This document shows positions 36,101 through 50,300 of a stretch of 64,000 nucleotides of DNA, in pieces. This DNA comes from Siphonodentalium dalli (taxonomy: Eukaryota > Mollusca > Scaphopoda > Gadilida > Siphonodentaliidae). The first letter of the stretch is position 1. Each line of letters opens with the position of its first letter. The stretch is from contig CP136064.1 of assembly GCA_032622095.1 (NCBI GenBank), positions 1,798,001 to 1,862,000 of the forward strand. Direction: 5' to 3'. Both the position numbers and the translations under genes were made by a program. Under the pieces are notes generated by a model. That model did no database searches, was not told the origin of the DNA, and was given only the letters and a program-made list of their open reading frames with translations.

Positions 36101-38834
36101 AAGTAACACAGTCACCAACTTTAAGGGGTATCTGATTTAGACTGGTTCCATGGTGGAGTACGGTTGGATATTTTCAATTTGGCGCATGTTTCTCCATACC
36201 GCGCCATGTCAAATCTGGCCATATCCGAATCGGGTTGTCATTTACAATGTCTACAGAAAACAAATATCTTCATGTTGGAATGCAAATGTATGTTTAAAGG
36301 AACAGATGTATCTCAACTTAAAGGGACATAAGTAACACAGTCACCAACTTTAAGGGGTATCTGCTATAGACTGGTTCCATGGTGGAGTACGGTTGGATAT
36401 TTTCAATTTGGCGCATGTTTCTCCATACCGCGCCATGTCAAATCTGGCCATATCCGAATCGGGTTGTCATTTACAATGACTGCAGAAAATATATATCTTC
36501 ATGTTGGAATGCAAATGTATGTTTAAATGAACAGATGTATCTCAACTTAAAGGGACATAACTAACACAGTCACCAACTTTAAGGGGTATCTGCTATAGAC
36601 TGGTTACATGGTGGAGTACGGTTGGATATTTTCAATTTTGCGCATGTTTCTCCATACCGCGCCATGTCAAATCTGGCCATATCCGAATCGGGTTGTCATT
36701 TACAATGACTGCAGAAAATAAATATCTTCATGTTGGAATGCAAAGGTATGTTTAAAGGAACAGATGTATCTCAACTTAAAGGGACATAAGTAACACAGTC
36801 ACCAACTTTAAGGGGTGTCTGATATAGACTGGTTCCATGGTGGAGTACGGTTGGATATTTTCAATTTGGCGCATGTTTCTCCATACCGCGCCATGTCAAT
36901 TCTGGCCATATCCGAATCGGGTTGTCATTTACAATGACTACAGAAAATAAATATCTTCATGTTGGAATGCAAATGTATGTTTAAAGGAACAGATGTATCT
37001 CAACTTAAAGGGACATAAGTAACACAGTCACCAACTTTAAGGGGTATCTGCTATAGACTGGTTCCATGGTGGAGTACGGTTGGATATTTTCAATTTGGCG
37101 CATGTTTCTCCATACCGCGCCATGTCAAATCTGGCAATATCCGAATCGGGTTGTCATTTACAATGACTGCAGAAAATAAATATCTTCATGTTGGAATGCA
37201 AATGTTTGTTTAAAGGAACAGATGTATCTCAACTTAAAGGGACATAAGTAACACAGTCACCAACTTTAAGGGGTGTCTGATATAGACTGGTTCCATGGTG
37301 GAGTACGGTTGGATATTTTCAATTTGGCGCATGTTTCTCCATACCGCGCCATGTCAAATCTGGCAATATCCGAATCGGGTTGTCATTTACAATGACTGCA
37401 GAAAATAAATATCTTCATGTTGGAATGCAAATGTTTGTTTAAAGGAACAGATGTATCTCAACTTAAAGGGACATAAGTAACACAGTCACCAACTTTAAGG
37501 GGTGTCTGATATAGACTGGTTCCATGGTGGAGTACGGTTGGATATTTTCAATTTGGCGCATGTTTCTCCATACCGCGCCATGTCAATTCTGGCCATATCC
37601 GAATCGGGTTGTCATTTACAATGACTACAGAAAATAAATATCTTCATGTTGGAATGCAAATGTATGTTTAAAGGAACAGATGTCTCTCAACTTAAAGGGA
37701 CATAAGTACTACAGTCACCAACTTTAAGGGGTGTCTGCTATAGACTGGTTCCATGGTGGAGTACGGTTGGATATTTTCAATTTGGCGCATGTTTCTCCAT
37801 ACCGCGCCATGTCAAATCTGGCCATATCCGAATCGGGTTGTCATTTACAATGACTACAGAAAATAAATATCTTCATGTTGGAATGCAAATGTATGTTTAA
37901 AGGAACAGATGTATCTCAACTTAAAGGGACATAAATAACACAGTCACCAACTTTAAGGGGTATCTGCTATAGACTGGTTCCATGGTGGAGTACGGTTGGA
38001 TATTTTCAATTTGGCGCATGTTTTTCCATACCGCGCCATGTCAAATCTGGCCATATCCGAATCGAGTTGTCATTTACAATGACTACAGAAAATAGATATC
38101 TTCTTGTTGGAATGCAAAAGTATGTTTAAAGGAACAGATGTAACTCAACTTAAAGGGACATAAGTAACACAGTCACCAACTTTAAGGGGTATCTGATTTA
38201 GACTGGTTCCATGGTGGAGTACGGTTGGATATTTTCAATTTGGCGTATGTTTCTCCATACCGCGCCATGTCAAATCTGGCCATATCCGAATCGGGTTGTC
38301 ATTTACAATGACTGCAGAAAATAAATATCTTCATGTTGGAATGCAAATGTATGTTTAAAGGAACAGATGTATCTCAACTTAAAGGGACATAAATAACACA
38401 GTCACCAACTTTAAGGGGTATCTGCTATAGACTGGTTCCATGGTGGAGTACGGTTGGATATTTTCAATTTGGCGCATGTTTTTCCATACCGCGCCATGTC
38501 AAATCTGGCCATATCCGAATCGAGTTGTCATTTACAATGACTACAGAAAATAGATATCTTCTTGTTGGAATGCAAAAGTATGTTTAAAGGAACAGATGTA
38601 ACTCAACTTAAAGGGACATAAGTAACACAGTCACCAACTTTAAGGGGTATCTGATTTAGACTGGTTCCATGGTGGAGTACGGTTGGATATTTTCAATTTG
38701 GCGTATGTTTCTCCATACCGCGCCATGTCAAATCTGGCCATATCCGAATCGGGTTGTCATTTACAATGTCTACAGAAAACAAATATCTTCATGTTGGAAT
38801 GCAAATGTATGTTTAAAGGAACAGATGTATCTCA

Positions 38835-41800
38835 ACTTAAAGGAACATAAGTAACACAGTGACCAACTTTAAGGGGTATCTGCTATAGACTGGTTACATG
38901 GTGGAGTACGGTTGGATATTTTCAATTTTGCGCATGTTTCTCCATACCGCGCCATGTCAAATCTGGCCATAACCGAATCGGGTTGTCATTTACAATGACT
39001 GCAGAAAATAAATATCTTCATGTTGGAATGCAAATGTATGTTTAAAGGAACAGATGTATCTCAACTTAAAGGGACATAAGTAACACAGTCACCAACTTAA
39101 AGAGGTGTCTGATTTAGACTGGTTCCATGGTGGAGTACAGTTGGATATTTTCTATTTGGCGCATGTTTCTCCATACCGCGCCATGTCAATTCTGGCCATA
39201 TCCGAATCGGGTTGTCATTTACAATGACTACAGAAAATAGATATCTTCATGTTGGAATGCAAATGCATGTTTAAAGGAACAGTTGTATCTCAAATTAAAG
39301 GGACATAAGTAACACAGTCACCAACTTTAATGGGTGTCTGATATAGACTGGTTCCATGGTGGAGTACGGTTGGATATTTTCAATTTGGCGCATGTTTCTC
39401 CATACCGCGCCATGTCAATTCTGGCCATATCCGAATCGGGTTGTCATTTACAATGACTACAGAAAATAAATATCTTCATGTTGGAATGCAAATGTATGTT
39501 TAAAGGAACAGATGTATCTCAACTTAAAGGGACATAAGTAACACAGTCACCAACTTTAAGGGGTGTCTGCTATAGACTGGTTCCATGGTGGAGTACGGTT
39601 GGATATTTTCAATTTGGCGCATGTTTCTCCATACCGCGCCATGTCAAATCTGGCCATATCCGAATCGGGTTGTCATTTACAATGACTACAGAAAATAAAT
39701 ATCTTCATGTTGGAATGCAAATGTATGTTTAAAGGAACAGATGTATCTCAACTTAAAGGGACATAAATAGCACAATCACCAACTTTAAGGGGTATCTGCT
39801 ATAGACTGGTTCCATGGTGGAGTACTGTTGGATATTTTCAATTTGGCGCATGTTTTTCCATACCGCGCCATGTCAAATCTGGCCATATCCGAATCGAGTT
39901 GTCATTTACAATGACTACAGAAAATAGATATCTTCTTGTTGGAATGCAAAAGTATGTTTAAAGGAACAGATGTAACTCAACTTAAAGGGACATAAGTAAC
40001 ACAGTCACCAACTTTAAGGGGTATCTGATTTAGACTGGTTCCATGGTGGAGTACGGTTGGATATTTTCAATTTGGCGCATGTTTCTCCATACCGCGCCAT
40101 GTCAAATCTGGCCATATCCGAATCGGGTTGTCATTTACAATGTTTACAGAAAACAAATATCTTCATGTTGGAATGCAAATGTATGTTTAAAGGAACAGAT
40201 GTATCTCAACTTAAAGGAACATAAGTAACACAGTCACCAACTTTAAGTGGTATCTGCTATAGACTGGTTCCATGGTGGAGTACGGTTGGATATTTTCAAT
40301 TTGGCGCATGTTTCTCCATACCGCGCCATGTCAAATCTGGCCATATCCGAATCGGGTTGTCATTTACAATGAGTGCAGAAAATATATATCTTCATGTTGG
40401 AATGCAAATGTATGTTTAAAGGAACAGATGTATCTCAACTTAAAGGGACATAACTAACACAGTCACCAACTTTAAGGGGTATCTGCTATAGACTGGTTAC
40501 ATGGTGGAGTACGGTTGGATATTTTCAATTTGGCGTATGTTTCTCCATACCGCGCCATGTCAAATCTGGCCATATCCGAATCGGGTTGTCATTTACAATG
40601 TCTACAGAAAACAAATATCTTCATGTTGGAATGCAAATGTATGTTTAAAGGAACAGATGTATCTCAACTTAAAGGAACATAAGTAACACAGTCACCAACT
40701 TTAAGGGGTATCTGCTATAGACTGGTTCCATGGTGGAGTACGGTTGGATATTTTCAATTTGGCGCATGTTTCTCCATACCGCGCCATGTCAAATCTGGCC
40801 ATATCCGAATCGGGTTGTCATTTACAATGACTGCAGAAAATATATATCTTCATGTTGGAATGCAAATGTATGTTTAAAGGAACAGATGTATCTCAACTTA
40901 AAGGGACATAACTAACACAGTCACCAACTTTAAGGGGTATCTGCTATAGACTGGTTACATGGTGGAGTACGGTTGGATATTTTCAATTTTGCGCATGTTT
41001 CTCCATACCGCGCCATGTCAAATCTGGCCATATCCGAATCGGGTTGTCATTTACAATGACTGCAGAAAATAAATATCTTCATGTTGGAATGCAAAGGTAT
41101 GTTTAAAGGAACAGATGTATCTCAACTTAAAGGGACATAAGTAACACAGTCACCAACTTTAAGGGGTATCTGCTATAGACTGGTTCCATGGTGGAGTACT
41201 GTTGGATATTTTCAATTTGGCGCATGTTTCTCCCTACCGCGCCATGTCAAATCTGGCCATATCCGAATCGGGTTGTCATTTACAATGACTACAGAAAATA
41301 AATATCTTCATGTTGGAAAGCAAATGTATGTTTAAAGGAACAGATGTATCTCAACTTAAAGGGACATAAGTAACACAGTCACCAACTTAAAGGGGTATCT
41401 GCTATAGACTGGTTCCATGGTGGAGTACTGTTGGATATTTTCAATTTGGCGCATGTTTCTCCATACCGCGCCATGTCAAATCTGGCCATATCCGAATCGG
41501 GTTGTCATTTACAATGACTGCAGAAAATATATATCTTCATGGTGGAATGCAAATGTATGTTTAAAGGAACAGATGTATCTCAACTTAAAGGGACATAAGT
41601 AACACAGTCACCAACTTAAAGGGGTATCTGCTATAGACTGGTTACATGGTGGAGTACGGTTGGATATTTTCAATTTGGCGCATGTTTCTCCATACCGCGC
41701 CATGTCAAATCTGGCCATATCCGAATCGGGTTGTCATTTACAATGACTACAGAAAATAAATATCTTCATGTTGGAATGCAAATGTATGTTTAAAGGAACA

Positions 41801-44800
41801 GATGTATCTCAACTTAAAGGGACATAAGTAACACAGTCACCAACTTTAAGGGGTGTCTGCTATAGACTGGTTCCATGGTGGAGTACGGTTGGATATTTTC
41901 AATTTGGCGCATGTTTCCCCATACCGCGCCATGTCAAATCTGGCCATATCCGAATCGGGTTGTCATTTACAATGACTACAGAAAATAAATATCTTCATGT
42001 TGGAATGCAAATGTATGTTTAAAGGAACAGATGTATCTCAACTTAAAGGGACATAAATAACACAATCACCAACTTTAAGGGGTATCTGCTATAGACTGGT
42101 TCCATGGTGGAGTACTGTTGGATATTTTCAATTTGGCGCATGTTTTTCCATACCGCGCCATGTCAAATCTGGCCATATCCGAATCGGGTTGTCATTTACA
42201 ATGACCACAGAAAATAGATATCTTCTTGTTGGAATGCAAATGTATGTTTAAAGGAACAGATGTATCTCAACTTAAAGGGACATAAGTAACACAGTCACCA
42301 ACTTTAAGGGGTATCTGATTTAGACTGGTTCCATGGTGGAGTACGGTTGGATATTTTCAATTTGGCACATGTTTCTCCATACCGCGCCATGTCAAATCTG
42401 GCCATATCCGAATCGGGTTGTCATTTACAATGTCTACAGAAAACAAATATCTTCATGTTGGAATGCAAATGTATGTTTAAAGGAACAGATGTATCTCAAC
42501 TTAAAGGGGCATAAGTAACACAGTCACCAACTTTAAGGGGTATCTGCTATAGACTGGTTCCATGGTGGAGTACGGTTGGATATTTTCAATTTGGCGCATG
42601 TTTCTCCATACCGCGCCATGTCCAATCTGGCCATATCCGAATCGGGTTGTCATTTACAATGACTACAGAAAATAAATATCTTCATGTTGGAATGCAAATG
42701 TATGTTTAAAGGAACAGATGTATCTCAACTTAAAGGGACATAAATAACACAATCACCAACTTTAAGGGGTATCTGCTATAGACTGGTTCCATGGTGGAGT
42801 ACTGTTGGATATTTTCAATTTGGCGCTTGTTTTTCCATACCGCGCCATGTCAAATCAGGCCATATCCGAATCGGGTTGTCATTTACAATGACTACAGAAA
42901 ATAGATATCTTCTTGTTGGAATGCAATAGTATGTTTAAAGGAACAGATGTAACTCAACTTAAAGGGATTAAGTAACACATTCACCAACTTTAAGGGGTAT
43001 CTGATTTAGACTGGTTCCATGGTGGAGTACGGTTGGATATTTTCAATTTGGCGCATGTTTCTCCATACCGCGCCATGTCAAATCTGGCCATATCCGAATC
43101 GGGTTGTCATTTACAATGTCTACAGAAAACAAATATCTTCATGTTGGAATGCAAATGTATGTTTAAAGGAACAGATGTATCTCAACTTAAAGGGACATAA
43201 GTAACACAGTCACCAACTTTAAGGGGTATCTGCTATAGACTGGTTCCATGGTGGAGTACGGTTGGATATTTTCAATTTGGCGCATGCTTCTCCATACCGC
43301 GCCATGTCAAATCTGGCCATATCCGAATCGGGTTGTCATTTACAATGACTGCAGAAAATATATATCTTCATGTTGGAATGCAAAATGTATGTTTAAATGA
43401 ACAGATGTATCTCAACTTAAAGGGACATAACTAACACAGTCACCAACTTTAAGGGGTATCTGCTATAGACTGGTTACATGGTGGAGTACGGTTGGATATT
43501 TTCAATTTTGCGCATGTTTCTCCATACCGCGCCATGTCAAATCTGGCCATATCCGAATCGGGTTGTCATTTACAATGACTGCAGAAAATAAATATCTTCA
43601 TGTTGGAATGCAAAGGTATGTTTAAAGGAACAGATGTATCTCAACTTAAAGGGACATAAGTAACACAGTCACCAACTTTAAGGGGTGTCTGATATAGACT
43701 GGTTCCATGGTGGAGTACGGTTGGATATTTTCAATTTGGCGCATGTTTCTCCATACCGCGCCATGTCAATTCTGGCCATATCCGAATCGGGTTGTCATTT
43801 ACAATGACTACAGAAAATAAATATCTTCATGTTGGAATGCAAATGTATGTTTAAAGGAACAGATGTATCTCAACTTAAAGGGACATAAGTAACACAGTCA
43901 CCAACTTTAAGGGGTATCTGCTATAGACTGGTTCCATGGTGGAGTACGGTTGGATATTTTCAATTTGGCGCATGTTTCTCCATACCGCGCCATGTCAAAT
44001 CTGGCCATATCCGAATCGGGTTGTCATTTACAATGACTGCAGAAAATAAATATCTTCATGTTGGAATGCAAATGTATGTTTAAAGGAACAGATGTATCTC
44101 AACTTAAAGGGACATAAGTAACACAGTCACCAACTTTAAGGGGTGTCTGATATAGACTGGTTCCATGGTGGAGTACGGTTGGATATTTTCAATATTGCGC
44201 ATGTTTCTCCATACCGCGCCATGTCAATTCTGGCCATATCCGAATCGGGTTGTCATTTACAATGACTACAGAAAATAAATATCTTCATGTTGGAATGCAA
44301 ATGTACGTTTAAAGGAACAGATGTATCTCAACTTAAAGGGACATAAGTAACACAGTCACCAACTTTAAGGGGTGTCTGCTATAGACTGGTTCCATGGTGG
44401 AGTACGGTTGGATATTTTCAATTTGGCGCATGTTTCTCCATACCGCGCCATGTCAAATCTGGCCATATCCGAATCGGGTTGTCATTTACAATGACTACAG
44501 AAAATAAATATCTTCATGTTGGAATGCAAATGTATGTTTAAAGGAACAGATGTATCTCAACTTAAAGGGACATAAATAACACAGTCACCAACTTTAAGGG
44601 GTATCTGCTATAGACTGGTTCCATGGTGGAGTACGGTTGGATATTTTCAATTTGGCGCATGTTTCTCCATACCGCGCCATGTCAAATCTGGCCATATCCG
44701 AATCGGGTTGTCATTTACAATGACTGCAGAAAATATATATCTTCATGTTGGAATGCAAATGTATGTGTTTAAAGGAACAGATGTATCTCAACTTAAAGGG

Positions 44801-47309
44801 ACATAAATAACACAGTCACCAACTTTAAGGGGTATCTGCTATAGACTGGTTACATGGTGGAGTACAGTTGGATATTTTCAATTTTGCGCATGTTTCTCCA
44901 TACCGCGCCATGTCAAATCTGGCCATATCCGAATCGGGTTGTCATTTACAATGACTGCAGAAAATAAATATCTTCATGTTGGAATGCAAATGTATGTTTA
45001 AAGGAACAGATGTATCTCAACTTAAAGGGACATAAATAACACAATCACCAACTTTAAGGGGTATCTGCTATAGACTGGTTCCATGGTGGAGTACTGTTGG
45101 ATATTTTCAATTTGGCGCATGTTTTTCCATACCGCGCCATGTCAAATCTGGCCATATCCGAATCGAGTTGTCATTTACAATGACTACAGAAAATAGATAT
45201 CTTCTTGTTGGAATGCAAAAGTATGTTTAAAGGAACAGATGTAACTCAACTTAAAGGGACATAAGTAACACAGTCACCAACTTTAAGGGGTATCTGATTT
45301 AGACTGGTTCCATGGTGGAGTACGGTTGGATATTTTCAATTTGGCGCATGTTTCTCCATACCGCGCCATGTCAAATCTGGCCATATCCGAATCGGGTTGT
45401 CATTTACAATGTCTACAGAAAACAAATATCTTCATGTTGGAATGCAAATGTATGTTTAAAGGAACAGATGTATCTCAACTTAAAGGGACATAAGTAACAC
45501 AGTCACCAACTTTAAGGGGTATCTGCTATAGACTGGTTCCATGGTGGAGTACGGTTGGATATTTTCAATTTGGCGCATGTTTCTCCATACCGCGCCATGT
45601 CAAATCTGGCCATATCCGAATCGGGTTGTCATTTACAATGACTGCAGAAAATATATATCTTCATGTTGGAATGCAAATGTATGTTTAAATGAACAGATGT
45701 ATCTCAACTTAAAGGGACATAACTAACACAGTCACCAACTTTAAGGGGTATCTGCTATAGACTGGTTACATGGTGGAGTACGGTTGGATATTTTCAATTT
45801 TGCGCATGTTTCTCCATACCGCGCCATGTCAAATCTGGCCATATCCGAATCGGGTTGTCATTTACAATGACTGCAGAAAATAAATATCTTCATGTTGGAA
45901 TGCAAAGGTATGTTTAAAGGAACAGATGTATCTCAACTTAAAGGGACATAAGTAACACAGTCACCAACTTTAAGGGGTGTCTGATATAGACTGGTTCCAT
46001 GGTGGAGTACGGTTGGATATTTTCAATTTGGCGCATGTTTCTCCATACCGCGCCATGTCAATTCTGGCCATATCCGAATCGGGTTGTCATTTACAATGAC
46101 TACAGAAAATAAATATCTTCATGTTGGAATGCAAATGTATGTTTAAAGGAACAGATGTATCTCAACTTAAAGGGACATAAGTAACACAGTCACCAACTTT
46201 AAGGGGTATCTGCTATAGACTGGTTCCATGGTGGAGTACGGTTGGATATTTTCAATTTGGCGCATGTTTCTCCATACCGCGCCATGTCAAATCTGGCAAT
46301 ATCCGAATCGGGTTGTCATTTACAATGACTGCAGAAAATAAATATCTTCATGTTGGAATGCAAATGTTTGTTTAAAGGAACAGATGTATCTCAACTTAAA
46401 GGGACATAAGTAACACAGTCACCAACTTTAAGGGGTGTCTGATATAGACTGGTTCCATGGTGGAGTACGGTTGGATATTTTCAATTTGGCGCATGTTTCT
46501 CCATACCGCGCCATGTCAAATCTGGCAATATCCGAATCGGGTTGTCATTTACAATGACTGCAGAAAATAAATATCTTCATGTTGGAATGCAAATGTTTGT
46601 TTAAAGGAACAGATGTATCTCAACTTAAAGGGACATAAGTAACACAGTCACCAACTTTAAGGGGTGTCTGATATAGACTGGTTCCATGGTGGAGTACGGT
46701 TGGATATTTTCAATTTGGCGCATGTTTCTCCATACCGCGCCATGTCAATTCTGGCCATATCCGAATCGGGTTGTCATTTACAATGACTACAGAAAATAAA
46801 TATCTTCATGTTGGAATGCAAATGTATGTTTAAAGGAACAGATGTCTCTCAACTTAAAGGGACATAAGTACTACAGTCACCAACTTTAAGGGGTGTCTGC
46901 TATAGACTGGTTCCATGGTGGAGTACGGTTGGATATTTTCAATTTGGCGCATGTTTCTCCATACCGCGCCATGTCAAATCTGGCCATATCCGAATCGGGT
47001 TGTCATTTACAATGACTACAGAAAATAAATATCTTCATGTTGGAATGCAAATGTATGTTTAAAGGAACAGATGTATCTCAACTTAAAGGGACATAAATAA
47101 CACAGTCACCAACTTTAAGGGGTATCTGCTATAGACTGGTTCCATGGTGGAGTACGGTTGGATATTTTCAATTTGGCGCATGTTTTTCCATACCGCGCCA
47201 TGTCAAATCTGGCCATATCCGAATCGAGTTGTCATTTACAATGACTACAGAAAATAGATATCTTCTTGTTGGAATGCAAAAGTATGTTTAAAGGAACAGA
47301 TGTAACTCA
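38835..47309 (+). repeat. Long higher-order unit H1 (37 monomers, 8475 bp)
   Basis: Starts with a type F copy carrying CCATAACCG (anchor 38898). Next comes a highly marked copy with GAGTACAGTTGG, TTCTATTTGG, ATGCATG, AACAGTTG and CAAATTAAAG (anchor 39127). Later landmarks are CATAAATAGCACAATC, AAGTGGTATC with GAGTGCAG (40272), GAGTACTG with an open frame (41417), GGCACATG (42333), GCTTGTTTTTCC with AATCAGGCC (42791), the 1-bp deletion GGGATTAAG (about 42967) and the 1-bp insertion GCAAAATG (about 43385). Its tail (about 44.6-47.3 kb) matches the 22-monomer block near 35.5-38.2 kb, so the unit is a composite. It holds the only GTATGTGTTT 2-bp insertion (44761-44770). Confidence 0.85.
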
Positions 47310-50300
47310 ACTTAAAGGGACATAAGTAACACAGTCACCAACTTTAAGGGGTATCTGCTATAGACTGGTTACATGGTGGAGTACGGTTGGATATTTTCAA
47401 TTTTGCGCATGTTTCTCCATACCGCGCCATGTCAAATCTGGCCATAACCGAATCGGGTTGTCATTTACAATGACTGCAGAAAATAAATATCTTCATGTTG
47501 GAATGCAAATGTATGTTTAAAGGAACAGATGTATCTCAACTTAAAGGGACATAAGTAACACAGTCACCAACTTAAAGAGGTGTCTGATTTAGACTGGTTC
47601 CATGGTGGAGTACAGTTGGATATTTTCTATTTGGCGCATGTTTCTCCATACCGCGCCATGTCAATTCTGGCCATATCCGAATCGGGTTGTCATTTACAAT
47701 GACTACAGAAAATAGATATCTTCATGTTGGAATGCAAATGCATGTTTAAAGGAACAGTTGTATCTCAAATTAAAGGGACATAAGTAACACAGTCACCAAC
47801 TTTAATGGGTGTCTGATATAGACTGGTTCCATGGTGGAGTACGGTTGGATATTTTCAATTTGGCGCATGTTTCTCCATACCGCGCCATGTCAATTCTGGC
47901 CATATCCGAATCGGGTTGTCATTTACAATGACTACAGAAAATAAATATCTTCATGTTGGAATGCAAATGTATGTTTAAAGGAACAGATGTATCTCAACTT
48001 AAAGGGACATAAGTAACACAGTCACCAACTTTAAGGGGTGTCTGCTATAGACTGGTTCCATGGTGGAGTACGGTTGGATATTTTCAATTTGGCGCATGTT
48101 TCTCCATACCGCGCCATGTCAAATCTGGCCATATCCGAATCGGGTTGTCATTTACAATGACTACAGAAAATAAATATCTTCATGTTGGAATGCAAATGTA
48201 TGTTTAAAGGAACAGATGTATCTCAACTTAAAGGGACATAAATAGCACAATCACCAACTTTAAGGGGTATCTGCTATAGACTGGTTCCATGGTGGAGTAC
48301 TGTTGGATATTTTCAATTTGGCGCATGTTTTTCCATACCGCGCCATGTCAAATCTGGCCATATCCGAATCGAGTTGTCATTTACAATGACTACAGAAAAT
48401 AGATATCTTCTTGTTGGAATGCAAAAGTATGTTTAAAGGAACAGATGAAACTCAACTTAAAGGGACATAAGTAACACAGTCACCAACTTTAAGGGGTATC
48501 TGATTTAGACTGGTTCCATGGTGGAGTACGGTTGGATATTTTCAATTTGGCGCATGTTTCTCCATACCGCGCCATGTCAAATCTGGCCATATCCGAATCG
48601 GGTTGTCATTTACAATGTTTACAGAAAACAAATATCTTCATGTTGGAATGCAAATGTATGTTTAAAGGAACAGATGTATCTCAACTTAAAGGAACATAAG
48701 TAACACAGTCACCAACTTTAAGTGGTATCTGCTATAGACTGGTTCCATGGTGGAGTACGGTTGGATATTTTCAATTTGGCGCATGTTTCTCCATACCGCG
48801 CCATGTCAAATCTGGCCATATCCGAATCGGGTTGTCATTTACAATGAGTGCAGAAAATATATATCTTCATGTTGGAATGCAAATGTATGTTTAAAGGAAC
48901 AGATGTATCTCAACTTAAAGGGACATAACTAACACAGTCACCAACTTTAAGGGGTATCTGCTATAGACTGGTTACATGGTGGAGTACGGTTGGATATTTT
49001 CAATTTGGCGTATGTTTCTCCATACCGCGCCATGTCAAATCTGGCCATATCCGAATCGGGTTGTCATTTACAATGTCTACAGAAAACAAATATCTTCATG
49101 TTGGAATGCAAATGTATGTTTAAAGGAACAGATGTATCTCAACTTAAAGGAACATAAGTAACACAGTCACCAACTTTAAGGGGTATCTGCTATAGACTGG
49201 TTCCATGGTGGAGTACGGTTGGATATTTTCAATTTGGCGCATGTTTCTCCATACCGCGCCATGTCAAATCTGGCCATATCCGAATCGGGTTGTCATTTAC
49301 AATGACTGCAGAAAATATATATCTTCATGTTGGAATGCAAATGTATGTTTAAAGGAACAGATGTATCTCAACTTAAAGGGACATAACTAACACAGTCACC
49401 AACTTTAAGGGGTATCTGCTATAGACTGGTTACATGGTGGAGTACGGTTGGATATTTTCAATTTTGCGCATGTTTCTCCATACCGCGCCATGTCAAATCT
49501 GGCCATATCTGAATCGGGTTGTCATTTACAATGACTGCAGAAAATAAATATCTTCATGTTGGAATGCAAAGGTATGTTTAAAGGAACAGATGTATCTCAA
49601 CTTAAAGGGACATAAGTAACACAGTCACCAACTTTAAGGGGTATCTGCTATAGACTGGTTCCATGGTGGAGTACGGTTGGATATTTTCAATTTGGCGCAT
49701 GTTTCTCCATACCGCGCCATGTCAAATCTGGCCATATCCGAATCGGGTTGTCATTTACAATGACTGCAGAAAATATATATCTTCATGGTGGAATGCAAAT
49801 GTATGTTTAAAGGAACAGATGTATCTCAACTTAAAGAGACATAAATAACACAATCACCAACTTTAAGGGGTATCTGCTATAGACTGGTTCCATGGTGGAG
49901 TACTGTTGGATATTTTCAATTTGGCGCATGTTTTTCCATACCGCGCCATGTCAAATCTGGCCATATCCGAATCGGGTTGTCATTTACAATGACTGCAGAA
50001 AATATATATCTTCATGGTGGAATGCAAATGTATGTTTAAAGGAACAGATGTATCTCAACTTAAAGGGACATAAGTAACACAGTCACCAACTTTAAGGGGT
50101 GTCTGATATAGACTGGTTCCATGGTGGAGTACGGTTGGATATTTTCTATTTGGCGCATGTTTCTCCATACCGCGCCATGTCAAATCTGGCCATATCCGAA
50201 TCGGGTTGTCATTTACAATGACTACAGAAAATAAATATCTTCATGTTGGAATGCAAATGTATGTTTAAAGGAACAGATGTATCTCAACTTAAAGGGACAT

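Larger units (their letters stand above)
27843..37918 (+). repeat. 22-monomer higher-order duplication (5038 bp x 2)
   Basis: Block 27843-32880 is repeated at 32881-37918, exactly 22 x 229 bp with no net indel. Shared rare markers are GACAGCAG (anchors 27906 and 32944), GCATGCTTCTCC followed by TTTAAATGAAC (28364 and 33402), ATGTACGTTT (near 29416 and 34454), CTGGCAATATCC in two neighbouring copies (32028/32257 and 37066/37295), and GATGTCTCTC with AAGTACTACAG (near 32642 and 37680). An internal 13-monomer relation is also visible (28364 against 31341, 2977 bp). This block introduces types D, E and F. Confidence 0.9.
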
